Source: Lophius americanus (lineage: Eukaryota > Chordata > Actinopteri > Lophiiformes > Lophiidae). From it: DNA of 64,000 nt. The notes beneath the pieces were generated by a model that worked only from the letters and a program-made list of their open reading frames with translations, was not told the DNA's origin and made no database searches. Of the stretch, positions 1 to 10,290 are shown in pieces. The number at the start of each line of letters is the position of its first letter. Within the stretch, counting starts at the first letter, position 1. Location of the stretch: NCBI GenBank assembly GCA_037951165.1, contig JBBDHG010000125.1, positions 562,001 to 626,000 of the forward strand. Direction: 5' to 3'. Made by a program: the position numbers and the translations under genes.

Positions 1-355
1 TCTTACACTGCTGCTGATTGTTTGGTCGCGTGATGCAGAACCCAGGTCACCAGGCCCAGCCCGTCATTGACATAAACAAAAGAAGCACCTGCAGAACAAA
101 CCAATGCAAATGCTGGTCCAAAGACACAGCAGCTTCCATACGGAAGTTGGACCTGCTCATATGGAAATAAAAAAAGAGCTTTTCCTCAACAAACATAAGA
201 AAAAATAATTCTCTCAGCCTAAAGTACAGAAACAATACAAAGTTATGAATATTGTATTCCATTTATGCAAAAATGTACCACTGAACACTTCCTGAATCTT
301 GACCTTGAATCTTGTCTCTCGAATCTTGAGTTTTCAGGGTCTTGCTCAAGGACCC
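1..355. other. Unassigned sequence
   Basis: I see no gene, repeat or RNA here. The short open frames have no recognisable domain. A local direct repeat of the word cttgaatctt lies near 295-320. Confidence 0.5.
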
Positions 356-475
356 ATGGCATGTTGCATCAGGGTCTGGGCTCGAATCCCGGCTCCCGGT
401 TTAGCGACAACCGCTCTACACAATGTGCCACAACCACCCTGAATTTCCCGGACCTGAATCACTTCCTGATCTGGT
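330..475 (+). repeat. SINE-like interspersed repeat, 3' portion (copy 1 of 3)
   Basis: The words cttgctcaagga, then a block like ctcgaatcccggctcccgg, then ctctac and gtgccacaacc match, in order, the right part of the repeat at 62400-62640 (cttgctcaaggacac, gccgaaccaccaacct, gagctaccatcgtcc). From memory this layout is a very common teleost interspersed repeat. The tRNA-like GGCTCGAATCCC word is part of the repeat. No cloverleaf can be folded around it, so this is not a tRNA gene. Confidence 0.5.
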
Positions 476-479
476 AGCA

Positions 480-1385
480 GATGTTGAATTTGCCAATGAT
501 ATAAACTGTGAGGAAGAACACCACCCAGAAAGTGATAACTGTCTCTTTAAAGGGCCTGTAAGAAGTCTCAGCCAGGTGGCAGGTTTCACACACAAACCTG
601 CCAGTGTGCAGGCTTTGACAGTTCCATCACCTGTCACACACATTTTAACGTAAACACATTTGCGCTTGTTAACTCACACGTCTTACAGCGACGCCATGAT
701 CTTACAGGAAAACACGATTACAGGGACAGAGAGTGAGGGAGAGACCAAACCTAAAGAGATGAAGACAGAGAGGGAGGAGTGTAAACAGTGCAGCTGGGGC
801 GAAAAAAAGAAAAAAGAATGGCAGTGCCACGGGCTAAATAGCATCCTCATCCTGAGGATTAGTATGGTTCTGACAGGTCGCCGTGAAACAGTGCTGGGAC
901 TGCAGCAGGCTACAGAATGAAGCGGGGTAACGAGAGCAGCGGGATCAGCTGCACCGCTGGGCAGATAGAACACCTTTAAACATACGCACACCTACACACA
1001 CACCAGATAACAACATGTCAGCGGAGTAATGGCCTACCTGTAGTAGAGTCTGAAAGCCCTAAGAGGCATGTGGTGTGGCAGACAGGAATCAAACATGTTG
1101 AGTAAAAGAGCAGGAGAGTGTGTTATTCTGCTTATGCGGTTGTTTATAATATGAGCGGGGGTTGAACACTGAGGCCGGGTAAAGGGCCTGAAGGAAGGCA
1201 TGTCGTAGTCAGCAAAATGACACAACATGTTTTATGCATTTGATCTAATCTCTCTGTGTTTGCATTATATTGCCAGAAAGAAATAACCTGCGGTCTGACT
1301 CTGAGCTGAAGCGCCTTTCGATGTTATGGAATCCTCATTGCCACAGATTCACAGATATGTCTAAAACGATGTCACGGATCGTTTT
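480..1385. other. Unassigned sequence
   Basis: No gene or recognisable repeat is visible beyond a short CA-rich stretch near 985-1005 and a purine-rich stretch near 725-830. Open frames stay under about 100 codons on both strands and overlap one another, as chance frames do. Confidence 0.5.
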
Positions 1386-1399
1386 ATACACACTCACAA

Positions 1400-2443
1400 C
1401 TTAGTGCAAGGAAGAACTGGATTAATTTCTAAAATGGTCGGTTGGGTATTTTTGACAATAGGGGGAGTTTTATCTCCGAAAGTTTCAGTCTATAACTTCA
1501 TAACAGTTGGTTCGGTTTTCGGTCCAAATTTGGTACAGATTCAAAGAGATCTTTCTTCTATAATTCATGTCTTACTCACTAGGGGGAGCTTTTTATGAAA
1601 GACATTGCTTTTCGAATATAACTTCCGAACCGTTGGACCCATTTACTCCAGATTTGGTGAATAGGAATCAATTTTAGGGGATCTATCTCTGAAAGATATT
1701 TAACTCACTTTACTCACGAGAAGGTAATTTAAAAAAAAATTTAAAACACAATTTCACGTATCAGTTCAAAGTTTTATAATAACCTAGACCTTAGTGAGAT
1801 GAAGAACTGGATTGATTTTAGGTAAGGTCGGTTATATCATTCTGACACTAGGGGATTTTGATCTCCAAGAGTTTTTTGTATATAATTTCTAAACCGGTAT
1901 AACCGGTATCATTTTTAAATATAAATTCGGTGAATATGAATTGACTTGGGGGAATCTATTATCTCTTTTAGTCATTATGTTTTACTCTAATAGTTCATCG
2001 TTTAGTCACTCAGAGGAACTTTTTCTTTTTACGATAATCGCTTTTTAGGACATAACGTCTTATCCGACTCCAAATTTGGTGCATATGAATCAATCGACCT
2101 GAAGAGATCCTACGTTATATATCATATTTTTTACTTAAACATAACATGTTGTACTCACTAGGCGTAGTTTCTTTTTTACAAAAAATACTATTTTTCAGAC
2201 ATACGTTCCTTATAGTTGGACCTTCGGTCAACTCAAGTAGTGTGTCTGAAGGAGATCTTTCTTGTAGATATCACATTTTACTCTAATAGTAAATATTGTC
2301 ATCACTAGCGGGACCTTTTTTTTAAAATTTTTTACGAAAAATACTGTGGACAGAGCATCGCATACATGTTGTGGACCTCTGTCAGTGGTATTGCCTGTAA
2401 AATGCAGGAGATACAGGGACTTTTCGGGGATATGCCCTTACTA
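1400..2443 (+). repeat. Family T dispersed repeat, copy A (left part)
   Basis: This AT-rich block is built from degenerate units. The word gaagaactggatt occurs at 1411 and again at 1801. A phrase like tactcactagggggagctt recurs near 1574, 1711, 2008, 2152 and 2301, a spacing of about 137-149 bp or twice that. A third phrase resembling ccaaatttggtgcatatgaa recurs near 1530, 1650 and 2070. The same phrases occur at 40.1, 51 and 60.2 kb. No open frame is conserved between units. The copy is cut near 2438-2443 by the L2 element and seems to resume at 5931-5960. Class unknown; it could be a satellite-like or non-autonomous element. Confidence 0.6.
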
Positions 2444-2481
2444 CTTCCAATTTCACCAATAGCCGCTGTTGAACACTTTCT

Positions 2482-3817
2482 GTGTTTGATAGCTTTTTTC
2501 TCGGCATTATTTCCATGAAAATAACGGCTACTAACGTCCTTTGTGCATCTCGTCCAAAGCTAACGGCTAATAACGGGCTAGTCTCCACGTCTGGCATGAT
2601 GATGAATTATTCCGTCACCCAACTGATGAAATTCAACAACTACAGCACTCCGTTGTGCATATCGGTTATTAAAGAACTTGGACTCCTTCGCCTGCCCCGT
2701 TACATTCACAGAAGTTGCCTTTCTAAGTTTGTTTACTCCCGCTCCCGCTCCGATAACTCCATTCCGTCCTTTTGGTCTTACGTGCGCACTATCGCGTCTC
2801 AGCGTGTCATCAGAACGCTGCAGCCTTTCCCATTAGTGTCACTGGACTTTCCTCGATAAAATCATCCACTGTGCGGGTTAGAAAACGTGGAGTGGATTTT
2901 AGTCTTCTTCGGCCAATACAGAGACTCACTGCTCCATCTAGTATTAAAATCGAACTCTTTAATTCACAATCTCTCACAAACAAATCATGCCTCATACATG
3001 AACACATCCTGGAGAAGTGTCTGGACGTTATATGCCTTACAGAAACCTGGCAACAACCAGATGATTTTTCTGTCCTGAATGAGACCTGTCCCGCCGATAC
3101 TGTTACCTCCAGAAAGCCCGCAGCACTGGTCGTGGTGGTGGTCTGTCTGTCATCTACCGCAGTGATTTGGACTTGTCTCCACTGCCCTTACCTGAGATCT
3201 CTTCTTTTGAATGCCTGGCATTTAATTGCAAACCCCCTTTCTCCATGACCATACTTCTAATTTTCCGGCCACCCAAACCAAACCCAGCCTTCATCTCTGA
3301 GATGTACAACCTTTTGTCGACATTTTACACAACCTCTGCCATTATTTTAGTACTATGAGATATGAACATTCATGTCGACTGCCCCTGCATGCCCCTGCAT
3401 GTCGTTTTGCTGCCAAATTTCTCCAACTACTGGATTGTTTTAATCTCAGGCAACTTGTCGATGTCCCCACCCACACCATGAGGCACACTCTCGATCTTGT
3501 CATCACTGACTGGGCTCCTCTCAGCAATCTTCTTGTGTACGATCCGGGTGTGTCCGACCACAAGGCCGTCTTCCATGGAATTGTCACTTGTGTCCCCCCA
3601 CACTAAGCCCAAGCGTCAAATCTACTTCAGGAATTTGAAAAACATCAACCCAGAAACCATGAGAGTCGACCTCCAGCCTCTTCTTTCTGCCAACTTTGTA
3701 TCAGCAAATGACTCAGTAGATTTCTACAATAAATCCCTGAGTAGCATCCTGGATCGTCACGCCCCTGTAAAAACTAGAACAGGGCGTTCTAACGTGTTTA
3801 GCCCCCTGGCTCACTAG
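2482..3817 (+). pseudogene. L2 ORF2 N-terminus and AP endonuclease domain, broken
   Basis: The coding sequence runs through several frames. An N-terminal stretch (2482-2859) leads into a second frame (2772-3248) with the endonuclease motif DVICLTETW near 3024. The frame changes near 3130-3170 and continues with LLIFRPPKPNPAF near 3255. A stop codon at 3356-3358 falls where related elements have the glycine of a GDMN motif. The next frame (to 3606) carries VSDHKAV near 3553, the catalytic SDH of the AP endonuclease fold. In LINEs this enzyme nicks target DNA to prime reverse transcription. At least two frameshifts and one stop break it here. Confidence 0.85.
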
Positions 3818-4078
3818 CGAGCTACGGGAAATGAAGTCAACTGGGTGTGTCCTTGAGCGGCGTTACAAGGCTTCAGGTCTCACTGTCCACAAGCTAGCCT
3901 TTCGGGAACACCAAAGGTCTACTCAAAGTCGCTTAGAGAGGCTCGGTCACTGTTCTACTCCAACATCATCAAAACCAGTCCTGGAAATTCTAAGCAGCTG
4001 TTTTCCACTATCAATCATCTTGTTAAACCACAAACTCTCCCACTTACAGAAATTACAGAAGAGCACTGTAATAATTTC

Positions 4079-5867
4079 ATGGCTTTCTTCAAATCAAAAA
4101 TTGACTCAATCCATTCTGTCCTTTCTGGTTCCTCCTCTCTACCTATCCAGTGTGCTTACTCACAGTTTGAGATCTCCCAGCCTCTAAAGTGTTTCCCAGA
4201 AATCTCACAGCAGGAGGTTGAGTTTATCATCAGGACCATGAAACCCTCCACCTGTGCCCTTGACCCCTTTCCTACAGCCCTAGTGAAAACTAACATCTCT
4301 TCCATCAGTCCCCTGATCACTGCTGTAATAAATCAATCCCTCCAGGCCGGCTTTGTTCCATCTGCCCTAAAAGCCGCCATAATCGGACCACTCCTCAAAA
4401 AACCTACTCTCGATCTAGAACTTTTTACTAATTACAGGCCCATTTCCAATCTCCCATTCCTCTCCAAAGTTCTGGAAAAAGTAGTTGCTGCCCACCTCCA
4501 GGACCACCTCAAATACAACAACCTCTTTGAAACCTTTCAGTCTGGTTTCCGCTCCGCCCACAGCACAGAAACAGCTCTGCTTAGAGTCACAAATGACCTA
4601 CGGATGGCAGGAGATGCTGGTTCACCTTCCCTCCTGATTCTCCTTGATTTGTCTGCTGCCTTCGACACAGTTGACCATGGAATACTCCTACACCGCCTAA
4701 ATCACACCACTGGACTCACTGCCACCGCCCTAAATTGGTTTCAATCCTACCTCAGAATACCTTTCCCTTGGAAGTTCAAGGTCCTGGACACACACGGTAA
4801 CTTGTGGGGTCCCCCAGGGATCAGTCGTTGGCCCAATTCTCTTCATACTATACATGCTCCCCCTTGGCCGTGTCATCAATCGATATGGACTCTCATTCCA
4901 TTGTTACGCTGATGACACGCAAATCTACATAAAAACTGACACATGTTCCTCCTCAGCCTCTCCGTCCTCATCATCTCCCCTGTCAACTCTCCTTGCTTGT
5001 CTGGAGGAGATAAAGGTGTGGATGAAAAACTACTTCCTCCAGTTGAACAGCTCCAAAACCGAAGCTATTTTAATTGGCACCCCACATCAGACCCAGTCTT
5101 CCTCCATAACCAGTGTTACCTTCTCTGGTCACGACATTCCCCTCTCTTCATCAGTCACCATCCTCTGCGTAAGATTTGACCTTCAACTCACTTTTGAATC
5201 CCACATCAAACAAATCTGCAATGTCTCCTTTCACAATCTCAGTAATATTTCCAAACTCCGTTCTTCACTCACCTTGAGTGATGCTGAAAAGCTGGTCCAC
5301 GCGTTCGTCTCCTCCAGACTGGATTACTGTAACTCACTTCTCATTGGGATCCCTGATAAAAGTCTTCAAAGACTTCAGTATGTTCAAAACAGTGCTGCAA
5401 GGATCCTGATGAGAGTCCGTAAACACGAACACATCACCCCTGTTCTTCATTCCCTTCATTGGATTCCCATCTCCACCAGGATTGATTATAAGATCTCTCT
5501 CCTCACTCACCAGTGCATCCATGGTAACGCACCCCCCTACCTGAAAGAACTACTCACCCCACTGACCTCGACACGATCCCTCCATTCTACCCAGTCATAC
5601 CGCCTCCTCCTTCCCCGGACTAAGCTCAGCACCATGGGTGATCGGGCTTTCTGTTCTGCTGCCCCTCGTCTGTGGAATGCCCTCCCTGACCATCTCAGGC
5701 CTCCACAGATGACTGACACATTTAAAAAGGACTTAAAACTTTCCTTTTTAGCAGAACCTATAACTTTAATTAACATTGCTGCTTTTTGGTCAGGCTTTTA
5801 TATAGTTATCATTTTATTTTTATTTTTTATTGATGCTCTTATCTGCTTTTGCTTTGTAGCACTTTGA
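4079..5867 (+). pseudogene. L2 reverse transcriptase, two overlapping frames after a small deletion
   Basis: The first frame (4079-4912, 277 codons) contains YRPISNLPFLSKVLEKV, SGFRSAHSTETALL and the metal-binding block LLDLSAAFDTVDH. After LNWFQSYL, near 4750, the reading shifts. The copy at 20170 has about 11 extra bases here (an SDRT-like loop region), so a short deletion explains the shift. The second frame (4854-5867, 337 codons) carries FHCYADDTQIYI with YADD at 4903-4914, then SRLDYCNSLL, RLQYVQNSAARIL, LHWIPI and PRLWNALPDHL, the usual thumb and C-terminal blocks of the L2/CR1 group. The enzyme copies element RNA into the chromosome. The catalytic blocks are intact but lie in different frames. 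Confidence 0.9.
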
Positions 5868-5904
5868 GATTTGATCCTAATGTAAAGTGCATATAAATTA
5901 AATG

Positions 5905-5906
5905 TA

Positions 5907-5933
<27 letters not shown>
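5905..5933 (+). repeat. (ATT)n tail of the L2 element
   Basis: About nine ATT units directly follow the L2 3' untranslated sequence. Short tandem tails like this are usual for L2/CR1-group LINEs and mark the 3' end of the insertion. Confidence 0.85.
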
Positions 5934-5937
<4 letters not shown>

Positions 5938-5962
5938 GGGCGACGACAGCGTTGGTTTAAAG
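5931..5962 (+). repeat. Family T copy A, right remnant beyond the L2 insertion
   Basis: The bases gacgacagcgttgg just after the L2 tail resemble the right end of family T (gatgacagcgtaggcc at 60420, tatgacagcgtaagcc at 40390). Left of the LINE, ttttcggggatatgccc (2420-2437) resembles ttttggggatataccc at 60395. Joining the flanks gives the same order as the uninterrupted copy at 60 kb, which supports an insertion within family T. Confidence 0.45.
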
Positions 5963-7060
5963 AAATAAAAATAAGTCTGTCCGTGTCTCCCGCTATTGCA
6001 GAATGATAATGGGCGCAATCAATATCTTTATCCTTTGCAGATCTTATCCGACTTTAGCACCCTGCTCAGGCCTCTGCTTGAAAGTCGCTGCAATATTCTA
6101 CATAGTGAAATCACTGAAGGGGGATACAGAATGAATTTTCGAACCGTTCCTCTCAGAGTTGAAGTGACAACACCGAAGTATGTTGAGGGGCGAAATCCGT
6201 CTGCCACCGAGGCGTATTACTGAGAAACAAACACAAAGGATTAAGTTTGATGAAAATAATCTGAAAGACAATCATTTGAACTGGAGAGAAGCCAAAACAA
6301 AACCATGAAATATATGTTGATGTTTGTGTACCTTTGCGGGGTGTGTGTCATTCTGTCTTCATTTCCCTCCCTTGTAAACAGTTCTTTGTTTTATCCATCA
6401 CATTTCACTTAATCCTCTCCGTGTTTCTCGGGGCTAAATGTGACGGAAGAGGTAATGATGAGGTTACCAAACAAGTTTTCGGCAGTGAGAAACGAGATAA
6501 TTGCTTTCTGCTGAGGGAAGGATGATTTCAGGACGCGTACATGCAGGTAAAGGCTTCCTGTCATCCGTCTTGGCAGTTCTTCTCCCGACGTTTTCCTTTT
6601 TTCCTCCTGTGACTTTTCGGTGAACTCTTTTCTCCCTCCCTTCTCGACAGGGCAGAGAAATTCTGGGAGGAGAGGAGAAAATAAGTCTTTCGGATTCACT
6701 GGAGGTTTTTTTTTTCATTCATCTCTCATTTTCTCAACCTTCCAGGCCAGGTTTACTTTGCTTTATCGTTAGAGGAGGGACTCTTAATCTATGATTCTCT
6801 CCAATCCCGCCCTCCCCTCTTTATTCATTTCACCTCTTATCTCCGTTTACTTCCCTCCTTCGTCTCCCTCTGCTCATTTCCTCTCATTTTCCTATACTTC
6901 CTCCTATCATTGCTCACCCGTTGACTCATGAAAATATGCCTGGAAATGAGATGATGTAAGGAGACCGTCTGTTATTGCAACAGCAGTCTTTGCCTATATT
7001 TTATCCCAACATCCAGCTCAAAGAATTGACACCAGAAAAAAATCAAAACACAAATGAGTG
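5963..7060. other. Unassigned sequence, pyrimidine-rich in part
   Basis: I see no gene. The stretch 6560-6920 is rich in C and T runs (words such as ctccctccttcgtctccc). No conserved domain is visible in the short open frames. Confidence 0.45.
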
Positions 7061-7500
7061 GTGGGAATATTTTAATTCAACAGATATATCTCAATAAAAT
7101 CTACACTGAAAGTGTAGATTTTATTGAGATATATCACTGAAAGTGAACTCTGTGAGTCGTTTAATTCAATTAAATACACTTTTGCCGAATTGAGATTGAC
7201 TTGACGATCTATACAGTTTTGAGTGAATCCAACACTTGTTTGCATGACATCACTTTTTACTATTGAAAGACCTAAATAGATGCTTTGATGATTAAAACAA
7301 AGGATGTTCATTACACTATTGTTATAATAAGAGGTTGTATCATTACACCATTGTGTCAAGTACGTATAACATAATTGTGTTAAGTAAATTAAACATAGCT
7401 TTGTTGTTATATTCAACATATGATGTAGCAATTAATATAGTGTTGTTTCTTTTAATTTACTTAAAAGTGTTTTGTGCAAATGTAGTGTAAAGGTAAATTT
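7060..7500 (-). repeat. AT-rich interspersed repeat with taagtaaattaa/cataattgtg words
   Basis: Phrases such as acataattgtgttaagtaaa, ttacactattgttat and ttacaccattgtgtcaag recur within this block. In reverse complement they resemble the words ttaatacaattatgt and cacttaatgaacacaata at 18.0-18.3 kb. The two blocks probably belong to one AT-rich teleost repeat with short internal units. Boundaries are vague and no transposase frame is present. Confidence 0.4.
7083..7135. repeat. Perfect hairpin, 25-bp arms, 3-base loop
   Basis: Bases 7083-7107 are the exact reverse complement of 7111-7135, separated by the loop gaa. The symmetry stops abruptly on both sides. The word cactgaaagtg spans the loop, and actgaaagtg recurs immediately downstream at 7136. 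A tiny loop, perfect arms and a flanking direct duplication are what a replication template switch leaves behind. Confidence 0.85.
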
Positions 7501-9390
7501 AATGAAAATGCAATGCAGTAACTGAAGGTTTGTATTCATTTTGAATCAATTAGATTTTCTTATGTGTGCTTCAAACATTATAAGGAATCAAATAGAAATC
7601 TCTGAAAAACTGTTATAAAGAAATTTTTTTTTTGCATCTCATGGAGAATTTGCACGATACTTAATTTGTTGTTTATTTCTCTTTTTTGTTCTCTCGGTAA
7701 CTGTGTTAGAGGCAATGAAAGAATTCCAGTTTATACTTCTTGACAAAGCACAAAGAAAGGGAATTGTTATTTGGCTTGTTGTAGAGTCAGTGCAATTTAG
7801 CTTTTAAACATTTGTTATTCTTATTTTCTCCTGTTTTGGAATAGAATATCTTGGCCTTTATTGGCCTAATAGAAGTGCTATTTACTGGAAAAGGTTGGTG
7901 AGCACTGGTCCAAGCAATTGGCTATAACTGAAACTATTAAAAGTCTAAATATAAGCATGTCAGTCCCTATAAAAGGGTCTTCTTCATTACAAATGTTTGT
8001 GTTATTACAATGTAATTAGACACGTGATATAATGATATACAAAAATTTAATCCTTAATTGCAATTATTTGTATGACATTTAATCGTCAGCTAAAATGTCA
8101 TGCTCCATTCATCAGTCTATTGTCCTACAATACCTCAGAGAGGCCAGTAATGAAGATTGAATCAGGACGGATAAATGCATAAATTAAACAAATAAATGTC
8201 AATAGAGTGAGATTCATAGCAATTTATTTTCTGTGGGGGAGCGGTTCTTGCCTCCTGATGCTCTACGGCTGAGGATGAAATAGTTTCGCTGGAAAATTAG
8301 TGGTTTCTAATTCCTGCTAAGCTCTTAAGCTGCTCATTTCTGACTCTTTTTGTTACCTTGCCTTTCTCCCTCTCCCCTCTTTCTTTTTCCCTGTTTCCTA
8401 CCGTTCCTCCCAATTGTTGCACTTAATCTTTTATTTGCTGCATCTCCCCGTTTCTCTTCATCCTCCTCGCTGTGCCTCCCGCCTCGTCTGTTATCTCCGT
8501 CCTCGCTGTCCGCAGAGAGTCGAGTTGTAGCGCTCTGTGGATGAGACTTCAAGGAGAGGAGCGCCGTCAGGATGAGGCAGCCATCGGTTAAATACGCCGG
8601 ATAAACATGCATTGACAGAAGTCCCCAGACCTCTGCTTTCCCATGTTCTGCATCTTTGTGAGGATCTTCATTGATCTCACTTTATTTAATGTTTTAAATG
8701 GGTCATGTTTGAAAGCAGCCAAAGTATGCTCTCATGAAATTGTGTTTGTCAAAGTGAAGAGCTCAGCAGCCATTTGTGAATTCAATAGGGAGAGATTTCC
8801 CACCAATCATCACATAAAGACCATGGAACACTTATGTGCACGTTTGACAACAATAGTCATCAACTCACAGTTCTGTGCTGGTATTAAATCTCTGAAATTG
8901 GTGGCCTTCTGCCAAAGAACAGCATATAAAGAGCCGAATAGTTCATTATGTTCATTCACAGCCATTATGTTCCTGTTTTCAGTTGAGGAACATCTGGAAC
9001 CAGTGCATCAGAGAGACATTCAGAAAACAAGGACATCAAACTGCACAGCATTGACACTATGGGCCCTACTCGTGTTTAGAGCTTTCCAATCTTCTCGAAA
9101 TTTTCATTATCATATCTTCAGCCAAACGTCTGTGACCATCTACATATTCTACAATCTTTAGGTTTGCCCTTATGTTTCATTCAAGGTGAACTGAGATCTC
9201 AGCTTTGTGTCTAATGCAGCAAAACAGACTACAGTCTCAATTTCATGACTAAAATTTGATAGAATTACCATTTGAAAAAATAATGATTTTTAACAATTAA
9301 TGATTAAAACGCTTGAATTAATTTCGAGTCAAGATCTGTTACTGATTTAATCTTGTGGAATGTAACACATCAACTACATCATATAAAATG
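7500..9390. other. Unassigned sequence
   Basis: No recognisable gene or repeat. A C/T-rich run occupies 8360-8500. The longest frame (8643-9161, 172 codons) has no recognisable domain and no supporting codon pattern, so I treat it as chance. Confidence 0.45.
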
Positions 9391-9397
9391 TTTTATG

Positions 9398-10290
9398 GCC
9401 CTATTCATACAGGACTAATGTCACCTAATGACCTCGTGTGATTTAAAAATTACACCCTCGAGTCTGTAGGTTGTGCGATGCATTCACACGGGACAGTCCA
9501 GGTCTGGATATTACTTAATTTATTTATTTGGCCACCGCAGATGATGTGAGAGCTGTGACTGACATCCTCTGCTAAAGCCAGGTCAGCTGTCTGTGCTGAA
9601 GGGATCTTCTCAGACATACGGGTCTTATAGAGGTCAGACAGACAGGCAGGCAGGCAGAAGTCATCGGCGTTGCATCGCTACCCTCTTGACCCTGTCCCCA
9701 AATCAGACAGAAGCACACCCTCCGGAAAGTTATCCCCCAGCGTGACGCCCAGCATGAGGTAGCACTGTCCTCCAAGTCCAACCCCAACTGCTGCCACCAT
9801 GCGCCCCTAGTCTCCAGCGTGGCCTGACAACCGAATGTCGGATTTGCACCAAATTCCCATCTGTGACAACTTTTATGCGATGAGGAGCGCAGTTAACCTG
9901 AGACTACTTATGTAAATTGGAGGGACACATTGATCATTAACACTTTGATGGCACCTTGGCCGTCAGTATTTCTTTATATCCACTAAAGTCGCCATCATTC
10001 AACCAGGACATGGCAGACCAGGCAGAAAAAGCAAGCGGAAGCCAAAGATGAATACCATGCGACAGTCACGGATGAGCCAATTTGCACAGGACTAAAGTGG
10101 TCACATGACTTTTGAGTCGACATGTGTTGGCTGATTTTTGGTAGAATTATTTCTTTACAAATTAGGGTTAGGGTAAGGGTCATTCAGGCATTGCACATTT
10201 GTACGGAATTGAAATCAGAGACCTCCCCCGAAATTCTAAGAAATTCCAGGTCCAGGATCCCAGCTAATACTCGCCGAGTGTGAATAGGGC
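9398..10290. mobile_element. Non-autonomous DNA transposon (MITE-like) with TIRs and 5-bp TSD
   Basis: The left end reads gccctattcatac (from 9398) and the right end reads gtgtgaatagggc (to 10290). As inverted repeats they differ at one of 13 bases. The flanks carry the direct duplication ttatg at 9393-9397 and 10291-10295. Subterminal words are partly mirrored: gtccaggtctgga at about 9496 and ccaggtccaggatcc at about 10246. No transposase motif is visible in the 893 bp. From memory, teleost elements with a GCCCTATTCACAC terminus exist, but I cannot name the superfamily. A 5-bp duplication does not fit Tc1 (TA), Harbinger (3 bp) or hAT (8 bp) unless the true duplication has eroded. Confidence 0.65.

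Larger units (their letters stand above)
2438..5936 (+). mobile_element. L2-clade LINE retrotransposon, near full length, inactive
   Basis: This element of about 3.5 kb encodes, in order, an N-terminal region (from about 2482), an AP-type endonuclease (about 2940-3600) and a reverse transcriptase (about 4079-5867). It ends with an AT-rich tail of the form gtgcatataaattaaatg followed by (ATT)n. The motif order and the wording around YADD match L2-type LINEs of fishes. The six bases ttacta occur at both ends (2438-2443 and 5931-5936) and may be the target-site duplication. Several stops and frame changes make it non-functional. A 5'-truncated sister copy lies at 19.6 kb. Strand, family and 3' end are secure; the 5' end is estimated. 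Confidence 0.92.

Noticed and set aside
359..440. tRNA-like B-box word near 380
   Set aside because: No cloverleaf or A box at the right distance; the word belongs to the interspersed repeat also seen at 62.5 kb.
8643..9161. 172-codon open frame, the longest not clearly tied to a transposon
   Set aside because: No recognisable domain, motif or signal. In 64 kb of AT-rich DNA read in six frames, one frame of this length can arise by chance.
10160..10182. Telomere-like words (tagggttagggtaagggt)
   Set aside because: Only about three imperfect units inside the TIR element; too short for an interstitial telomere array.
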